Assembly: GCA_014529385.2 (NCBI GenBank)
Contig: CM043949.1
Location: 111,011,977-111,075,976 of the forward strand
From: Adiantum capillus-veneris
Lineage: Eukaryota; Streptophyta; Polypodiopsida; Polypodiales; Pteridaceae
Direction of reading: 5' to 3'
Length of the DNA: 64,000 nt
The notes under the pieces were generated by a model. That model worked only from the letters and a program-made list of their open reading frames with translations. It ran no database searches and was not told the DNA's origin. Made by a program: the position numbers and the translations under genes. Within the stretch, counting starts at the first letter, position 1, and every line of letters begins with the position of its first letter. This document shows, in pieces, positions 33,901 through 45,972 of this stretch.

Positions 33901-34238
33901 AAGTTGGTATGAACCCAACACAATAACGATCTCCATACTTTATTCAAAATAAAACAAAGTTTTGATTCTCAATACTCACAATCTTAATTTTGGATGTGTT
34001 CCTTGAATTGAGTTTAGAGTCCAAATGTTAGCAGTAAGCTAACCCATGTAGCGTTTTTTAGGAGCTTCACTATAAAAACACTTATTCTTTTGATAAATCA
34101 GGAATACTGTAACTCCTATTTGACGAGTGGATATTGTAATTTATGAGCCGGAGTTATAAGCTTTTAGATTGTATCAATTAATCCTTGGATAGAGCTCGCA
34201 TATGATTAGTTTTTTACCTAAGAAACCTTGGCCAAGGT

Positions 34239-34246
34239 ATAAAAGC
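34239..34246 (+). promoter_or_regulatory. TATA-like box TATAAAAG
   Basis: Lies 43 bp before a small ORF starting at 34289, a spacing usual for plant pol II promoters. Confidence 0.3.
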
Positions 34247-34288
34247 CAACTTTGTGAAGTTTTTATTAAGTTTTGCATAGCGAAATCC

Positions 34289-34390
34289 ATGCGTGAGCTT
34301 ACAGCACTCTCCTCTCTCCTTCTCGTGCTTCTATCTCCCTTGTTGGTTGTCACATTGCACTGCCGTCTATTGCGTTGCAACCACATGTAA
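34289..34390 (+). CDS. Small ORF with signal-peptide-like start
   Basis: 33 codons, MRELTALSSLLLVLLSPLL, a charged start followed by a Leu-rich hydrophobic core. The last codons overlap a good splice donor (CATGTAAGA), so it could be the first exon of a small secreted protein. No second exon was identified. Low confidence. Confidence 0.2.
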   Translation: MRELTALSSLLLVLLSPLLVVTLHCRLLRCNHM

Positions 34391-35231
34391 GAGCTCTATG
34401 CATTGACATAAGCATATCACGATAAATTGTAGCATTTGACATCGTCAATCTGCAGCCTATATTTCATCATAAGTAGGAATTTAAGCTAGGAAATCACAAA
34501 GTAAGTATAGGCTAGGTATCGGGACATCATTGCTAAGAATTTAGATGCATTTGGGGCCAAAAACGACTAGGTTGAAATCTCATTGTGCTGTTAATAATCG
34601 CATATTTTTCCACTCATTGAAAGTGATATTTGAGACCATAAGAATGTGTTCTTAGGTCTTATATACTTGTCCGAAGTTTTATAGCATTCAGATGTTGGTT
34701 GAAGCTGTAAGGATCATGGTTTGCCTGTTGATTAGCGACTAGCTTTTAATAACTTAGGTCATTTGAGTGTAGCTTGAATTAGATGCGAGTTGTCTGTTGT
34801 TTTCCGAGAGATTGACACTCTCTTGTAGCCTCCATGCACTAGTCGAGCCACCTTCATCCCATGGATTGACAATTATCTTCATGGTTCTTGCTATGTCTGC
34901 AATAAGATAAGAGTGAGTTTAGGAAGCCCATCCACACCAGACAACTGGCTTGTCAAGTTCAATGCAAACCAGGCTCTAGTGGTGGTTGCTCTCATATGGA
35001 AAATTTATGGTTGCTACTTGCAGCATTGGACAATGGGCAAGCCACTTCTGGAATGTGCCAATAGGGATTTTTTTCATTCTGAGAAAGACAAAAATCTGGG
35101 AAACCAAAATATATATTTTTGCATGACTTTTTGTGCACGTAGCTGCCTCTTGATTAAACTACAAGACAATTTAGTTGTTAATCTCTAGCCTCAAGGTTGA
35201 ATAAAAATATGATGAAGCTGGTGAAAGCATC

Positions 35232-35630
35232 TTACGTCAAGAAGATATAGACAATTGAATATGTGATTTGAGCATCTAGATCCTGCAATATATTGATATC
35301 CATAGAATCTAATGCAAGTCTTCTTGTACCATCTTCTAGCTGTATATCTACTATTAATCCTTCCTCCATAGATGATTCAATTTTGTTGTTGCTGACATCG
35401 ATTTTGTGTGTAAGAATGTGGTAGCTTTTAATCTCTTTTTCTATAGCATTTGCTGCTTTTTCCTTCTCTTTCAGTTTATCCAGCTCCTCTGCACGCCGAT
35501 TTTCTTGCTCAGCTCTAGCCATGGTATTCACATCATGGGTGACTTCTACAATCTTCACCTTTGCATGTGGCCTTGATGGAGGAATAAGAAAAATTTCCTT
35601 CATTTTATTTGGGTTGGAGCAGTTTATCAT
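35232..35630 (-). pseudogene. Coiled-coil ORF directly downstream of the H3-like gene
   Basis: Minus strand, open for 132 codons, overlapping the H3-like end by about 25 bp in another frame. Contains a charged helix (RAEELDKLKEKEKAANAIEK, about residues 46-65) likely to form a coiled coil, then VDIQLEDGTRRLALDSMDINILQDLD. Not recognised. It could be a separate relic, or a C-terminal extension brought out of frame by a second indel. No start is favoured: Met-1 lies within the H3-like 3' end. Confidence 0.35.
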
Positions 35631-36050
35631 ATCTCCACCTTATTGTTTTCAAGGTTTCACTGTCCTTGTCCATAATTGTTACCCTATGTGCATGTGCTGC
35701 AACAATTCTTATATCATTGAAATATTCTAGCAATAAATCTTCTACTGCCTCTTAAGTGCCAGCAGCGCAATAGGTTTCCATCTAATGGTGCCAAAACATG
35801 CCTCCTCACATATTGACCCAACTAGTCTTTGGAATGGAAGCTTTGGTACAAGAAGCTCAATACATTTTTGAGCCTTCTTGATTTCCTTGAACAGCTTGGT
35901 GTGTCTTTGTAACCTCTTCATCCTTGGCGCTTTCAAGATTTTCATGGGATTTCCTGGTCTCTTGTTCTTACTAGCATATCTTCCTCCTTCTTTAGCAACC
36001 AAACCAGGTCCTTTGCTTGCCTTTCTCGTAGTCGCCTTTGTTCTTGCCAT
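35605..36050 (-). pseudogene. Histone H3 variant, CENH3-like, one-base frameshift
   Basis: Starts MARTKATTRKASKGPG, matching the H3 tail with K4 and K9 equivalents. Then the histone fold: alpha-N (KLFKEIKKAQKCIELL), the hallmark PKLPFQRLV, loop 1, and RWKPIALLAL entering alpha-2. The frame breaks after residue 99, between 35753 and 35754. In the next frame the match resumes with QEAVEDLLLEYFND and AAHAHRVTIMDKD, clearly the rest of alpha-2, loop 2 and alpha-3, to a TAA at 35605-35607. Loop 1 is one residue longer than in canonical H3, and RW.P.AL.AL resembles CENH3 rather than H3.1/H3.3. Length about 148 residues allowing for the missing base. No introns, unlike typical plant CENH3, so it may be a processed copy. 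The minus-strand sequence before the ATG ends CCTTACAGGTAA, possibly a 5' UTR splice acceptor. Confidence 0.8.
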
Positions 36051-36069
36051 TTACCTGTAAGGCAATAGC

Positions 36070-36116
<47 letters not shown>

Positions 36117-36150
36117 ACACACACACACACACACACACATACACACACAG
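36070..36150. repeat. (CT)n(CA)n microsatellite
   Basis: On the minus strand this is a GT/GA-rich run just upstream of the H3-like ATG. Confidence 0.95.
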
Positions 36151-36307
36151 TATTAGAAATGAAGGTCGCCAACCCCTATCTAATTCTAGCCCTCGTGACC
36201 ACAACCCACAAGGCATAAGAGACAATCAGTAGAAGGCAGGAGAGGCCCAACACCACGTCCAGGTACACACACAATTTATCATTTTGTCAAAATGCTAAAG
36301 CAAGAAA

Positions 36308-36434
<127 letters not shown>

Positions 36435-37006
36435 CAAACCTAACATCGAAGGTTTCTTGCCATGAGCAAGCCAGGAGAACCTTCGGATCTCAAGAAATTT
36501 ATGGACAAGAAGCTAAACACTAAGTTGAATGTGAATCGAGTGGTTGTCGGCACTACGTGGCTATGACCAGTTCATGAATATGGTCCTTAACGGAATAGTG
36601 GAAATGAATGGCAATGGTTGAAATGAGATAGGCATGGTGGTGATTAGGGGCAACAGTGTTGTGATGATTGAAGCCTTGGAACCTGCAAATAGACCAGGAG
36701 CTTAAGTTGAAGTTTCAAAGTTTTTAATATTACAGTGGTGACATGTAACATGGGATGCCATAGGCAGTGAGTGCATGCATGCATTCTTTTGAAATTATCA
36801 AACTTAGAACAACTTCTCTTTTGATATAAAAAATTTAAGTTTATTGTTTGATGCGACATGGAGTAGTTTGCTGGTATCATATGATTGTTGGTAAAAACAA
36901 TAATTCTAACTTTGAAGTTGTTGGGATAATTAAGCCTAACAGAAGCTTCTCTCTGCCAGATCTTTGCAGGAGTATGTGAAGGTTTTTGTACTGGTAATAC
37001 TTCACT

Positions 37007-37009
<3 letters not shown>

Positions 37010-37097
<88 letters not shown>
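37010..37097. repeat. (GA)n microsatellite
   Basis: About 88 bp of AG repeat. Confidence 0.95.
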
Positions 37098-37100
<3 letters not shown>

Positions 37101-39540
37101 TTGTTAGTGATTGCAGAACATGATGGAGCTGGTTATGGATTTGGTTAAGAGTTAGCACCTATTGCATTGTGCTTGTGCTTCTTGGTCGTCTTGCAACCCT
37201 ATCCCTCCCTTGGCCTCGTCAATGATTGTGGATAATGACACCATCTCCGCCAACGAGATTTCCCTTCTTTGCTTAATGTGACTGCCCTTGCCTATGTAGG
37301 TGTAAGCTTGAGTATGGAAAATTGTCATCAAGTCTCAATTGCCCCCACGAGCTCTTTTGTTGTTAGTATCCCTCTCTTCTGTTTGAATGGGTGTGTTGTG
37401 TTGCTCACCATGTGGTGTTATTCTCTTGACCTTTGTAGCAAAAGTGTAGATAACTAGATGTTTCAGCATATGCTATGATAGTTTCTTCTTTGAAAAATTT
37501 GAAGAGTTGTTATTGGTAGTATATAACATATTGTAGTGCATGTGTATGCTTAACTAGTTGAGTGATAGTCCGAAGGGAAGTGACATCATCAAGAATGAAT
37601 CTTTCATTCTCCATATTTTCAAGAAAAGGAGATAGATTTATTTGGTATCCCCTATGAAAGATACAAAATCATTTGTGAGCAGCTTATGGGAGCTTACTTG
37701 TCTCATTGTGGGGACATTAGCTAGAATTGTTTACAATGTTTTAGTGAGTTGTTTTCTTTTGGACCATATGCAGTTATGGTATCTTTGTCATTTCAAATGT
37801 TTCTTATTGCATCTATTTGTCTAGTTTGGAGCTTTGTGATGGTTGAAAGCTTGATTTTTGGAGCTGCACCTGAGCCCGCACCTGAGCCCGAGCCGGTCAT
37901 GTAGAATCTCACAAATACTTAGTTTTGGTCATTGTAGTAACTTAGACTATACATGTATAGTCCATGTAGTGGATCATTTGAGATTTTCTATAGCTCTTTC
38001 ATGTCCAGTCATTAACACTTGCTCGAAGCAAGTAGGGTTTCTCTCTATTGAACATGCATGCACGTCTTGTGACATGCATCTAAAATCAGATTGAGGTAGT
38101 CATGGAGGAGTTGATGCCAATGATCGAGTGAGTTCTCTACCAAGTTTTGCATCATTTAGTTTCTTTTGTGAAGGTCATGCTTTCAATTTGCTGAGAACTG
38201 CTATCATTTAGCCTTTTGGGGGACCAGTGAGATAGGTCGTAGTGCTACGAACATTAAAGACTAGATGAACCAAAGTTGGACTTGGCTATCAATCATAGCA
38301 CAAGCCTAGAGTAGACCAGAGAAAGATTTCAGCAGGTAGCAAGCAATGTGTTGGAGATGCTTGGTCTCATAGATCCCATTCTTTTGGTGAGTTGCAAGTT
38401 ACAATAAGTACAATGGGATCATATTTGCATTGAAAAGTCCAAGGCCCATGCAATTCTTTAGTTGTTGATACAACTCCCCGGGGGATCACTATGTATAAAT
38501 TTTATATATCATGTGCGTTCAAGGAATACTTTTAAACCCCTTATATTTGAATTTTTGACATATAAAATGCACCCTTTTTCTATTCAATATGTAAAAAAAA
38601 ATTCCCAATTCCATTTTATGGTACCCTTCTGTATGTGAAAATGAGAGAACAAATAAAATTTAATACCCCCTTCTATTGCATACACATGATAGGATCATAG
38701 CCCCCCCCCCCCCCCCCTCCCCCTCTCGTGATACAACATGCATTGACCAGCTGTAGCAAAGCTGATTTCTCTCGAGTCAAGAACATGTTGCTCTGTGTAT
38801 TTTTTGAAGAGGCAAAACGAGACGACTGTGCATGTCTAATTGCTGAGCATTTACATCACCTTGTTTTGTTGGTTTTACCTTTTGCAGGAATTTCCACATA
38901 AGCCACTCCTTGAAAGTTTTTCACATGTGTACAAAATCTTCTATGGGCATAAATAGCTACTAATAAGTAAGAAAGGGTCTTCCTACCTCATGATGCCCTA
39001 GGGAAAGGCAAGAGTCACATGATCATGACAATTCTGTGACCGTGTAAAGTGTCAGCGTATTACATTGTCCACAAAGGACTCATATGCTTGTAGACTCCAC
39101 ATTTCGCATTGTTTGTTCAAACAACCATCTGGAAGGTCTTGTAAGCATTTCAGTGCATAGAAAAAGGCCTATTTGAAGGTGGCAATCAAGAAAGACAAGC
39201 GAAACTTAAGCTTATCTAAAAATGTGACCCTTCATTTTTACATGTGCATGCTCTCTATTGTATATTGAGTCAGAGTTTGAGTTGGATTCACATCCCCTAT
39301 TGGAAGGTTTTGTTTCAATTGCATTGCTTGTGGGAGTTGCTTTAGGTCCAGCGTAGCTTTTAAGGTCTGTCGTAAGGCTAGCTCTCTCAAGTTGCATTCA
39401 TAGTGAGTCATCTGGGGATTGCGATGTTTAGCTTCATAACACTCATTTGTTCAATAGAATTCAAGTGTTTTTTTGGGATTACTTGCTTAACACTTTGATT
39501 CAATTTTGTTGTGTTGTATTGGCTCATAAGGTTCTTGTTT

Positions 39541-39651
39541 GAGGGTCATGATTGGCCCATTGTATATTATCCACATAATTAAATACATGGCTTGTAATTT
39601 GAGGATCATGATTGGCCCATTGTATATTATCCACATAATTAAATAGATGGC
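39541..39651. repeat. 60-bp tandem duplication
   Basis: GAGG(G/A)TCATGATTGGCCC and the following bases to AAATA(C/G)ATGGCT occur twice with a 60-bp period and two or three differences. Confidence 0.9.
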
Positions 39652-41182
39652 TGCCCAAAGTGAAAACGCACCATTTTTACATGTGCTAGTGTTTTGCTTT
39701 ACATTAAAAGTGTTCGCTTTGGAAGGATTTGTTGCAGTTGTATCGCTTATGGGAGCTGCTTTAAGTATCACCTTTGCAGGGTTAGGTGTAGATTGACTTG
39801 GACATTGCAAATTGATATGCATCTTTGTAATAGTGCATTGCTTGGGTGCTCTTTTTGTGTGATGTATTAGGTAACCTTTTTATTGTATGTATCAGGTAAC
39901 GACTTCATCACAACCACATGTTATTGATTTGAACGTGTATTTGATGAGGATATTATAAAGTAGCTCATTTATCATTGACTCTAAGTAGCACAATTTAGTA
40001 CTTTTGAAGCTTATGAGTATGGCCTCGTGTCCAGTTCTAGGTTACAGACACTAATGACCTTAGAAAATGTTTGGTAATGCAAAACATCAAAAGGTGTGCA
40101 TCTATTTTTTGTGTTGTGCATGTAGCTTCTCACAAGTGGGCATTATTACTTGTGCATTGTCCATGCATTCTGTCAGGTTGGAAATGCCTATCTAATAGCT
40201 GGGTCGAGAATTTTCAATGTTGTTCATGATGGGCCCGTGAAGACGTAGAAAGAGAAATCAAGAACTGCTTATTTTTCATTCAACAACATAATAGGGTTAG
40301 TATGTGTAAGATAGGAGGGATTTTGGAAATACTTAAAAGCCCGTATGTAGGGGTTTATTTAAGTTATATAATATCCATATATATGGTTAGGTCAATATGC
40401 ATGGTTCCGTATATAGGGGAGTTTTGGCTTGAGGGTTGCATATTGGTAACGTCTCCTCATAGGTAATAGTGAATCCCTCGGGGTACAAGGTGGCTTGTGC
40501 TATAGTTCTAAGGCGAGGCTTGATCATCAATTTTCAGACATTCAACTTGTAGCATATGCGGGTAGTTGACCAAGGTGAGAAGATGGGTTGAAAATTCAAG
40601 ATTTCGTCGCCTATGACTATGGGGAAATGGTGAGGAATGAGCTACGACAAGTGAGCACTAGACTAAGTTGCAATGAAAATCAGTGATTATGAGAGTTTGG
40701 ATGTAGGCTTGCACTAGAAAGAGGTAGATACACGATTGACTTTTGTCACCCTTATTTGGGTAATGACCAATTCTAGAGTCCAATGTTGACCTTTGAAATA
40801 GAGTCTCCCTTAAATGAAGTTTTAGCTCAACCACACTCACTTATCTAAAGTTGTCTAAGACTCCAAAGATCTACTCCTATTTTGTGCCAAGGATGATAAT
40901 AAGGATCTCTATTCCAAGTTCATCATGGGTGGTGGCACATGTGCATATCCCATTGATGTCCTTGAGATAAAGATAATTCAATCTACTTAAATATGCAAGG
41001 GAGATTGAATTAATAAAATTCTAATGCAAGGGATAAAATGCAATCAATTAATCTATTAGTGATGATTAAATAGAGGGACTAATAGTCCTAGGTATGTAAC
41101 CATCGGCCCTAATACCACATGAAAGGGATTGGTTATGGTGGAAACGAGAGTGAATCAGTCATGGTGTGGTTAATGTGGTAAT

Positions 41183-41226
<44 letters not shown>

Positions 41227-41769
41227 ACACTAATAGAAATGGAATGCTTGGATACAAAGTGTGTTGCCACTAGGACTTCTTTTATAGGAGTAGGGGGAGA
41301 GCATCTAATTGCCATAAGTGATGATGTGGATGTAGCCTTCCAAAGTAGAGGGGGTTTGCTTTAGTTGGTGGTGCCAATGTGTCACACATCGCAACACAAA
41401 CAACATCGAAAACAAGAGAGCTCAACAAAATGATTTTGATTCATATATACATTTTATTAAAAAATCATGATTTGCCAAAAAGGTGATTTTATTTATACAA
41501 GTCATCTATCACATGATCTCTTTACATCGAGTCTGTAAAATACCCAAGGGATTCACTAGTAGTACTTGGAAGGTGTCACTTGTGTGCACCGAAATTTCTT
41601 TTTTGACCCCTACATATGGAACCTACTTTGTAAAATATTTCTTTTTTGCCTTATAAAACACCCCTATTGTACACTCACATGATACCGTACGATAACCCTT
41701 AGTCAATACCTCATGGTGAAATACTGGGGTCTGCTATATAAGATCAAGAAATACAATACATGATGATCC

Positions 41770-41991
41770 TTAAAAACCGAGAGATACACACATAGGTCTA
41801 ATTCTACCACTTAAAACGAGTCTAGCTGTGATGTGATCATAAACCGAATAGGTATGAGAAACATATTTTCCTTCAACTGTGATAGTTATAAAAACTCTTT
41901 TGGTACAAATAAAGACGTAGACCTCAATGACTTTTAGTTCTTTAGTCCAAGGAAGCTTCTTCAAGTTATTAGCCATGCATCCTTGAATCAC
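41770..41991 (-). pseudogene. Second copy of the Gypsy leader ORF
   Basis: Minus strand, 73 codons. MANNLKKLPWTKELKVIEVY, VYDHITARLVLSGRIRPMCV aligns along its length with residues 47-115 of the ORF at 16371-16763 (NLKKLRWAEELKFIEVH, VYNQVTKVIHGGRLRPICV). The N-terminal Gly/Trp part is missing or out of frame. No gag is seen on its downstream side, so it is an isolated relic. Function unknown. Confidence 0.5.
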
Positions 41992-42042
41992 TGCCCAACC
42001 ATAGATCCCCTCATTTCACCACATCAGTTATAGTCGAGGCTC

Positions 42043-42045
42043 TGA

Positions 42046-42096
<51 letters not shown>

Positions 42097-42322
42097 ACTC
42101 CCTCCCTCTCTTGTAAAGAACCACCTTCTTGAGGACCAGTGTCCGGGAAAAATGTGTCCCAGCTTAATATTGTGCCATTTTCAATTTCAAAAATGCCGGC
42201 TAAGGGCAAGGGGAAAAGGAGAAATTCCGCCTTAAAATAGAGAAAACTAGTGTAAAGACCCAAAAACATGCAAGAATACATTGAGAAGAGATGTTTTGAA
42301 AATTGTTAATATGACGTAAGGT

Positions 42323-42355
<33 letters not shown>

Positions 42356-42512
42356 CAAAGTCGCGCTCGCAATTCTAGTTTCTTAATTAATGAGGCGTGT
42401 TCGTTCACGCTCATGATTTATGATTCACGATCGCATCGAGATGCCTATAATTCAGAGCAGAGAGAGAGAGAGAGAGAGACTGTGTGTGTGTGAGAGAGAG
42501 AAAGAGAGAGAC
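42043..42512. repeat. Microsatellite-rich spacer
   Basis: (CT)n at about 42043-42093, (CT)n then (CG)n at 42321-42354, and GA/GT runs at 42459-42510 reaching the IFI6-like start codon. A minus-strand frame at 42093-42281 has no recognisable domain. Confidence 0.85.
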
Positions 42513-42869
42513 ATGGGCTTGGGCAGCAAGGCGGCAAAGGTGGCGGCAGCAGCAGCCGTAGGGGTGGCTGCGATGCCGCTACTGGTGCCAGCAGCGGTGT
42601 GAATAGCGGGATCTGGAGCAGGTGGGATCGCGGCGGGCTCCTGGGCCGCGGGATTGATGAGCACCTATGGGGGTATGGTGCCAGCAGGCAGCCTGTGTGC
42701 CGTGCTGCAGAGCGTGGCTGCCTCCGTCTTCATGGGGGCTTCAGGTGACCATGATGATTGTGGTGCAGCTCCTGTAGACGATGATGAAAATGGCGCAGGT
42801 TCGGGCACTGAAAATCAGGTGGAGCTTGATAGTACTCCTGCTAGCGAGGTTGAAGAGCTGCTCTCATGA
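42513..42869 (+). pseudogene. IFI6/IFI27-like (ISG12 family) small membrane protein, one nonsense codon
   Basis: Starts MGLGSKAAKVAAAAAVGVAA. One frame runs from 42513 to the stop at 42867-42869, interrupted only by TGA at 42600-42602 (codon 30). The part after the stop reads IAGSGAGGIAAGSWAAGLMS and PAGSLCAVLQSVAAS, the Gly/Ala-rich hydrophobic signature of the IFI6/IFI27 family, followed by an acidic, variable tail (DDDENGAGSGTENQVELD). In animals such proteins act at mitochondria or endoplasmic reticulum in apoptosis and innate immunity; the plant role is not established to my knowledge. 118 codons in all. The family expectation at codon 30 is Gly (GGA), so one G-to-T change explains the stop. 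It could be a recent pseudogene. Confidence 0.75.
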
Positions 42870-44360
42870 GTAATTGTTTTGCTCCTTTGCTCTTCCTCGA
42901 GATCCATGTGAAACATTGTGCCCTATGTTAGATAGTCTCGTGGGGAGGTTCCTTCATAGACAACATCAGAATAACTAATTCTAAAGGCATGTCCTTTAAA
43001 CAACACGTTTGATCTATGGTTTTCCTTGCTTAATTTCTCATCTTTCCTTGCTTATGCTCATGCTATTTTTACCATTACTGTTCAGTCACTTATGACGTTT
43101 GAGATTTTATCTCTCCAATTGATCAATGTTAATGTGCTGATAAAGGTTTGAAAGACCACAACATGGTTGCATAAAGTCCCTAGACTAATCCCACTGATTT
43201 TGCACCCGATAGGAGCCTAATGAGAAGGACAATAACTAAAGATTGCACCTAGTTTATGTGTGCTCCTAGCTTGCGTCGATGCTATAGAATGTGCATTTGT
43301 TGTAGCAAAAGAGGAGACTAAACACAAAGAGAGAGATAGATTGTCATCTCGCAAAGCTCTCAGCTTGGGTCATTAGTAGAATGGTAAGCACATGCACATG
43401 GAAATGATCCATCTCTCTCTCACAAGCACACAGCTTGCAAGAGCAAGACAATGCATTAGCACGTAAACCTCTTCACCTCACATCACCCAAAGAGTTCAAC
43501 AAAGCTTGCAAGCTCTTGTTGATAGAGCTTGAACTATGTTAACAACTTTGATCAATGTTGATTCATGTCTTTGGCCCCTACGCAGCTATTTGTTGCACAC
43601 GATCCATCGTAGACTGACTCAATGTGATGCACTCCAATGCTTAGTTGACTAACTTCCATGGACCAATATCTTTTGTCAAAGATTTTCGTAAAGATTATGG
43701 CCTCACAGTAGCAAGTTCCAAAATTTTGTTTGTTTTTTGCATCAAAAAGTGGTTGTGCCATTGTGTATTTCGTAGTCCCTCTAGGAAACAAAAGATAAGC
43801 CGCTCTTAGCAAGGCATCTCCTCGGCTAGCAACTCAAAATGTACTTGAATTAAAGGATGCCTTTTATGCAGGATTTTATACTCTTGCCTAAAGTATAGGA
43901 TTTGCAGAAGAGAATTGTGTGCTAGTCTCATATTTATGAGATTCTTCCATGAATGTTTTGGCTATGGTCTCAAAAGCCCGTAGCATAGCTATTAAAAGAC
44001 ATTAGAATTGTGTCAAAACTTGGTCCTTTAATGTTAAATTCAAATTCTTACACCATAGTGTGAACATCAATAACTTGTTAAACAAACTAGATATACCAAA
44101 ATTTGGCTACATGATCAAAGATGTCTATTGTGAATTCAAACTTTTTGCACAACTTAGCTAGCTTATATTGCCACATTGCCTCATGTTTGGAGTCATATGT
44201 CTTACCTCCACAATTGTCATATATACTTATCTATGGATCGATGGTAAATTTATGGCTTAGTGGGCCCATGATTTTCTTGATGGCCATTGTTTTTCTCTCT
44301 AGGAGGAATCCCTAGAGAGGCACTTAACTACTCTTTTTCCAGCCTTGTTTACTAGGTGCT
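42870..44360. other. Unassigned region, continuing at 53225
   Basis: No gene supported. Without the Gypsy 2 insertion this sequence would continue directly into 53225 onward. Open frames at 43552-43812 (minus) and 44121-44315 (plus) have no recognised motif. Confidence 0.4.
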
Positions 44361-44365
44361 AGCAT

Positions 44366-45959
44366 TGTCATAATAATCAATATCTAATTCTCCTAAATGA
44401 TTTTCTCATATTAAACTGATCATTTAATGTGGGGAGGTACCAGGGGAGAAAAAGCTTGAATATTGGTTAAGTTGGCAGACCGGCCATAGTAGGGATCCAA
44501 AGGAGGGAAAATAGGGATCCAAAGGGGGGGCCATCTGCAAAAGAGCAATGTGCAACAATGGGCTAAAAAGACCCTAAGGTTCAGCCCATTAAGACTTCCA
44601 AAATGCTAAGGTTCCAAAATTCAAAGGTTGTGTCCAAAGGTCAACCCTAGGGAAAATTGGATGCTTTGTGTGTGCCCTAAAAGTCTTTGCGTATCCTTAC
44701 ATGGGAGGGGGCGAGCCCTAAAGGTAGGGGATGAGAGAGAAAGCCACACACACACACACAGGCTCCCTTTACACAAAGGGAATGAGGGACACATGTCAGC
44801 TCCCTAGGCCAGATGCCCACAAGGTGTGCCCAATTCCTATTGGAAGACCTTTGAAGTGGACCAATGAGAATTAAGCTAGAGTAAATGTAGTTTAATTAAT
44901 TTAAAAACATTTAATAAAAGAAACCAATGAGAATTAAGTCTCTTAGAAGGCTATTGGGCAGTCTCCCAAAGGGTCCAATGAGCATTCAGAAGCCCCATGG
45001 CTTGCCTAATTCCTATTGGCCAGGAGGCATAGGGGTCCAATGAGATTTTAGTTTAATTATTTAATTACCTAAAGCTCTCACAAAAGGGGAAAGGGGGACA
45101 CATGTCAGAAGGCTATCACTTATGATGCTTAATATCTATTGGCTTGACTTGGGGAGGTCCAATGAGGCAAAAGCCAGACCAAATTAGCAGCTAGGGCTCG
45201 CCCAAGAGAGAGAGAGGGGACTGATTTTTGCTTGGCATTGGCACACACACACACTCACACTTGACCATGTGTGAAGAAAAAATACTCTATCTCCTCCCAA
45301 GCTTTAATGGAGAGCTCATCACCTACTCCAAGCTTGTGAGATAGAAGCCTACATCAACACTCTCTTGGCATGTGGATGCAAATCCAACCAAGAGCCAAGT
45401 TTCAATGCATGCTCATCTTCTCTACCAAGCTAATTACTAAGCTAAGCTATGCTAATATGAGTGATTATGTGAGGAGATGTACATCTTTCTCGTAAGATAC
45501 TCCTTCTTCCTCTCAATCTACTCTCATACCCTGTTAGCTCTCACCATCTTCGAAGGTGTGTGAGGTCTTGGGTCTGAGAACGGGGATAATTCAAGTTGTG
45601 TTTGATTAATTGTTTTGCTTGGTGCATGAAGCTTCCATCTTCATTGCACTAGCTAGTCTTGAAGGAACACAAAGAATTGTATTGTACAATGTCTCTCTTG
45701 ATGGGAGAAACCATAATACAAAGCCTTTTGGAGGGGGGATCGGCTCCATGCAAATCCGGTCCTCAACTGTTGTCAATAGCTTAATTTCTCTCTCTTTTGA
45801 AAGTATTGTCGATGCTATCTAACTAGGTGTTATGCTTTTTGTTGCTCTCTCCACCCAAGCACTCTTGTAATTCTCGTTAGAAATCTATTCTAATGAAATG
45901 TCCACTATGTTCATGCTAATTTCCGCTACATATAAGTTATTAGGCCAGTAAATGTTACA
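44366..45959 (+). repeat. Gypsy 2 5' LTR
   Basis: Direct repeat partner of 51659-53219. Contains a (CA)n tract near 44746-44760 and a CATTAATAATC-free AT-rich middle part with ATTTAATTAA stretches. No clear TATA box could be fixed by eye. Confidence 0.95.
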
Positions 45960-45960
45960 T

Positions 45961-45972
45961 TGGTATCAGAGC
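45961..45972 (+). other. Gypsy 2 primer-binding site
   Basis: TGGTATCAGAGC, complementary to initiator Met tRNA, one base after the LTR end. Confidence 0.95.

Larger units (their letters stand above)
33901..35231. other. Spacer between relic coding regions
   Basis: No domain seen. A plus-strand frame at 34905-35188 ends without recognisable motifs. See the separate entry for the TATA-linked small ORF at 34289-34390. Confidence 0.3.
36435..41769. other. Long unassigned region
   Basis: No gene I can support in 5.3 kb. Short open frames on both strands show no motif. Local structure: (GA)n at 37010-37097, a C run at 38701-38717, a 60-bp tandem duplication at 39541-39651, a diverged pair of direct repeats at 39228-39350 and 39670-39770, and (GA)n at 41169-41222. 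Confidence 0.5.

Noticed and set aside
37858-38094. Plus ORF of 78 codons with several Cys and His
   Set aside because: No ordered metal motif, no splice or promoter context and no second copy; chance frame is sufficient.
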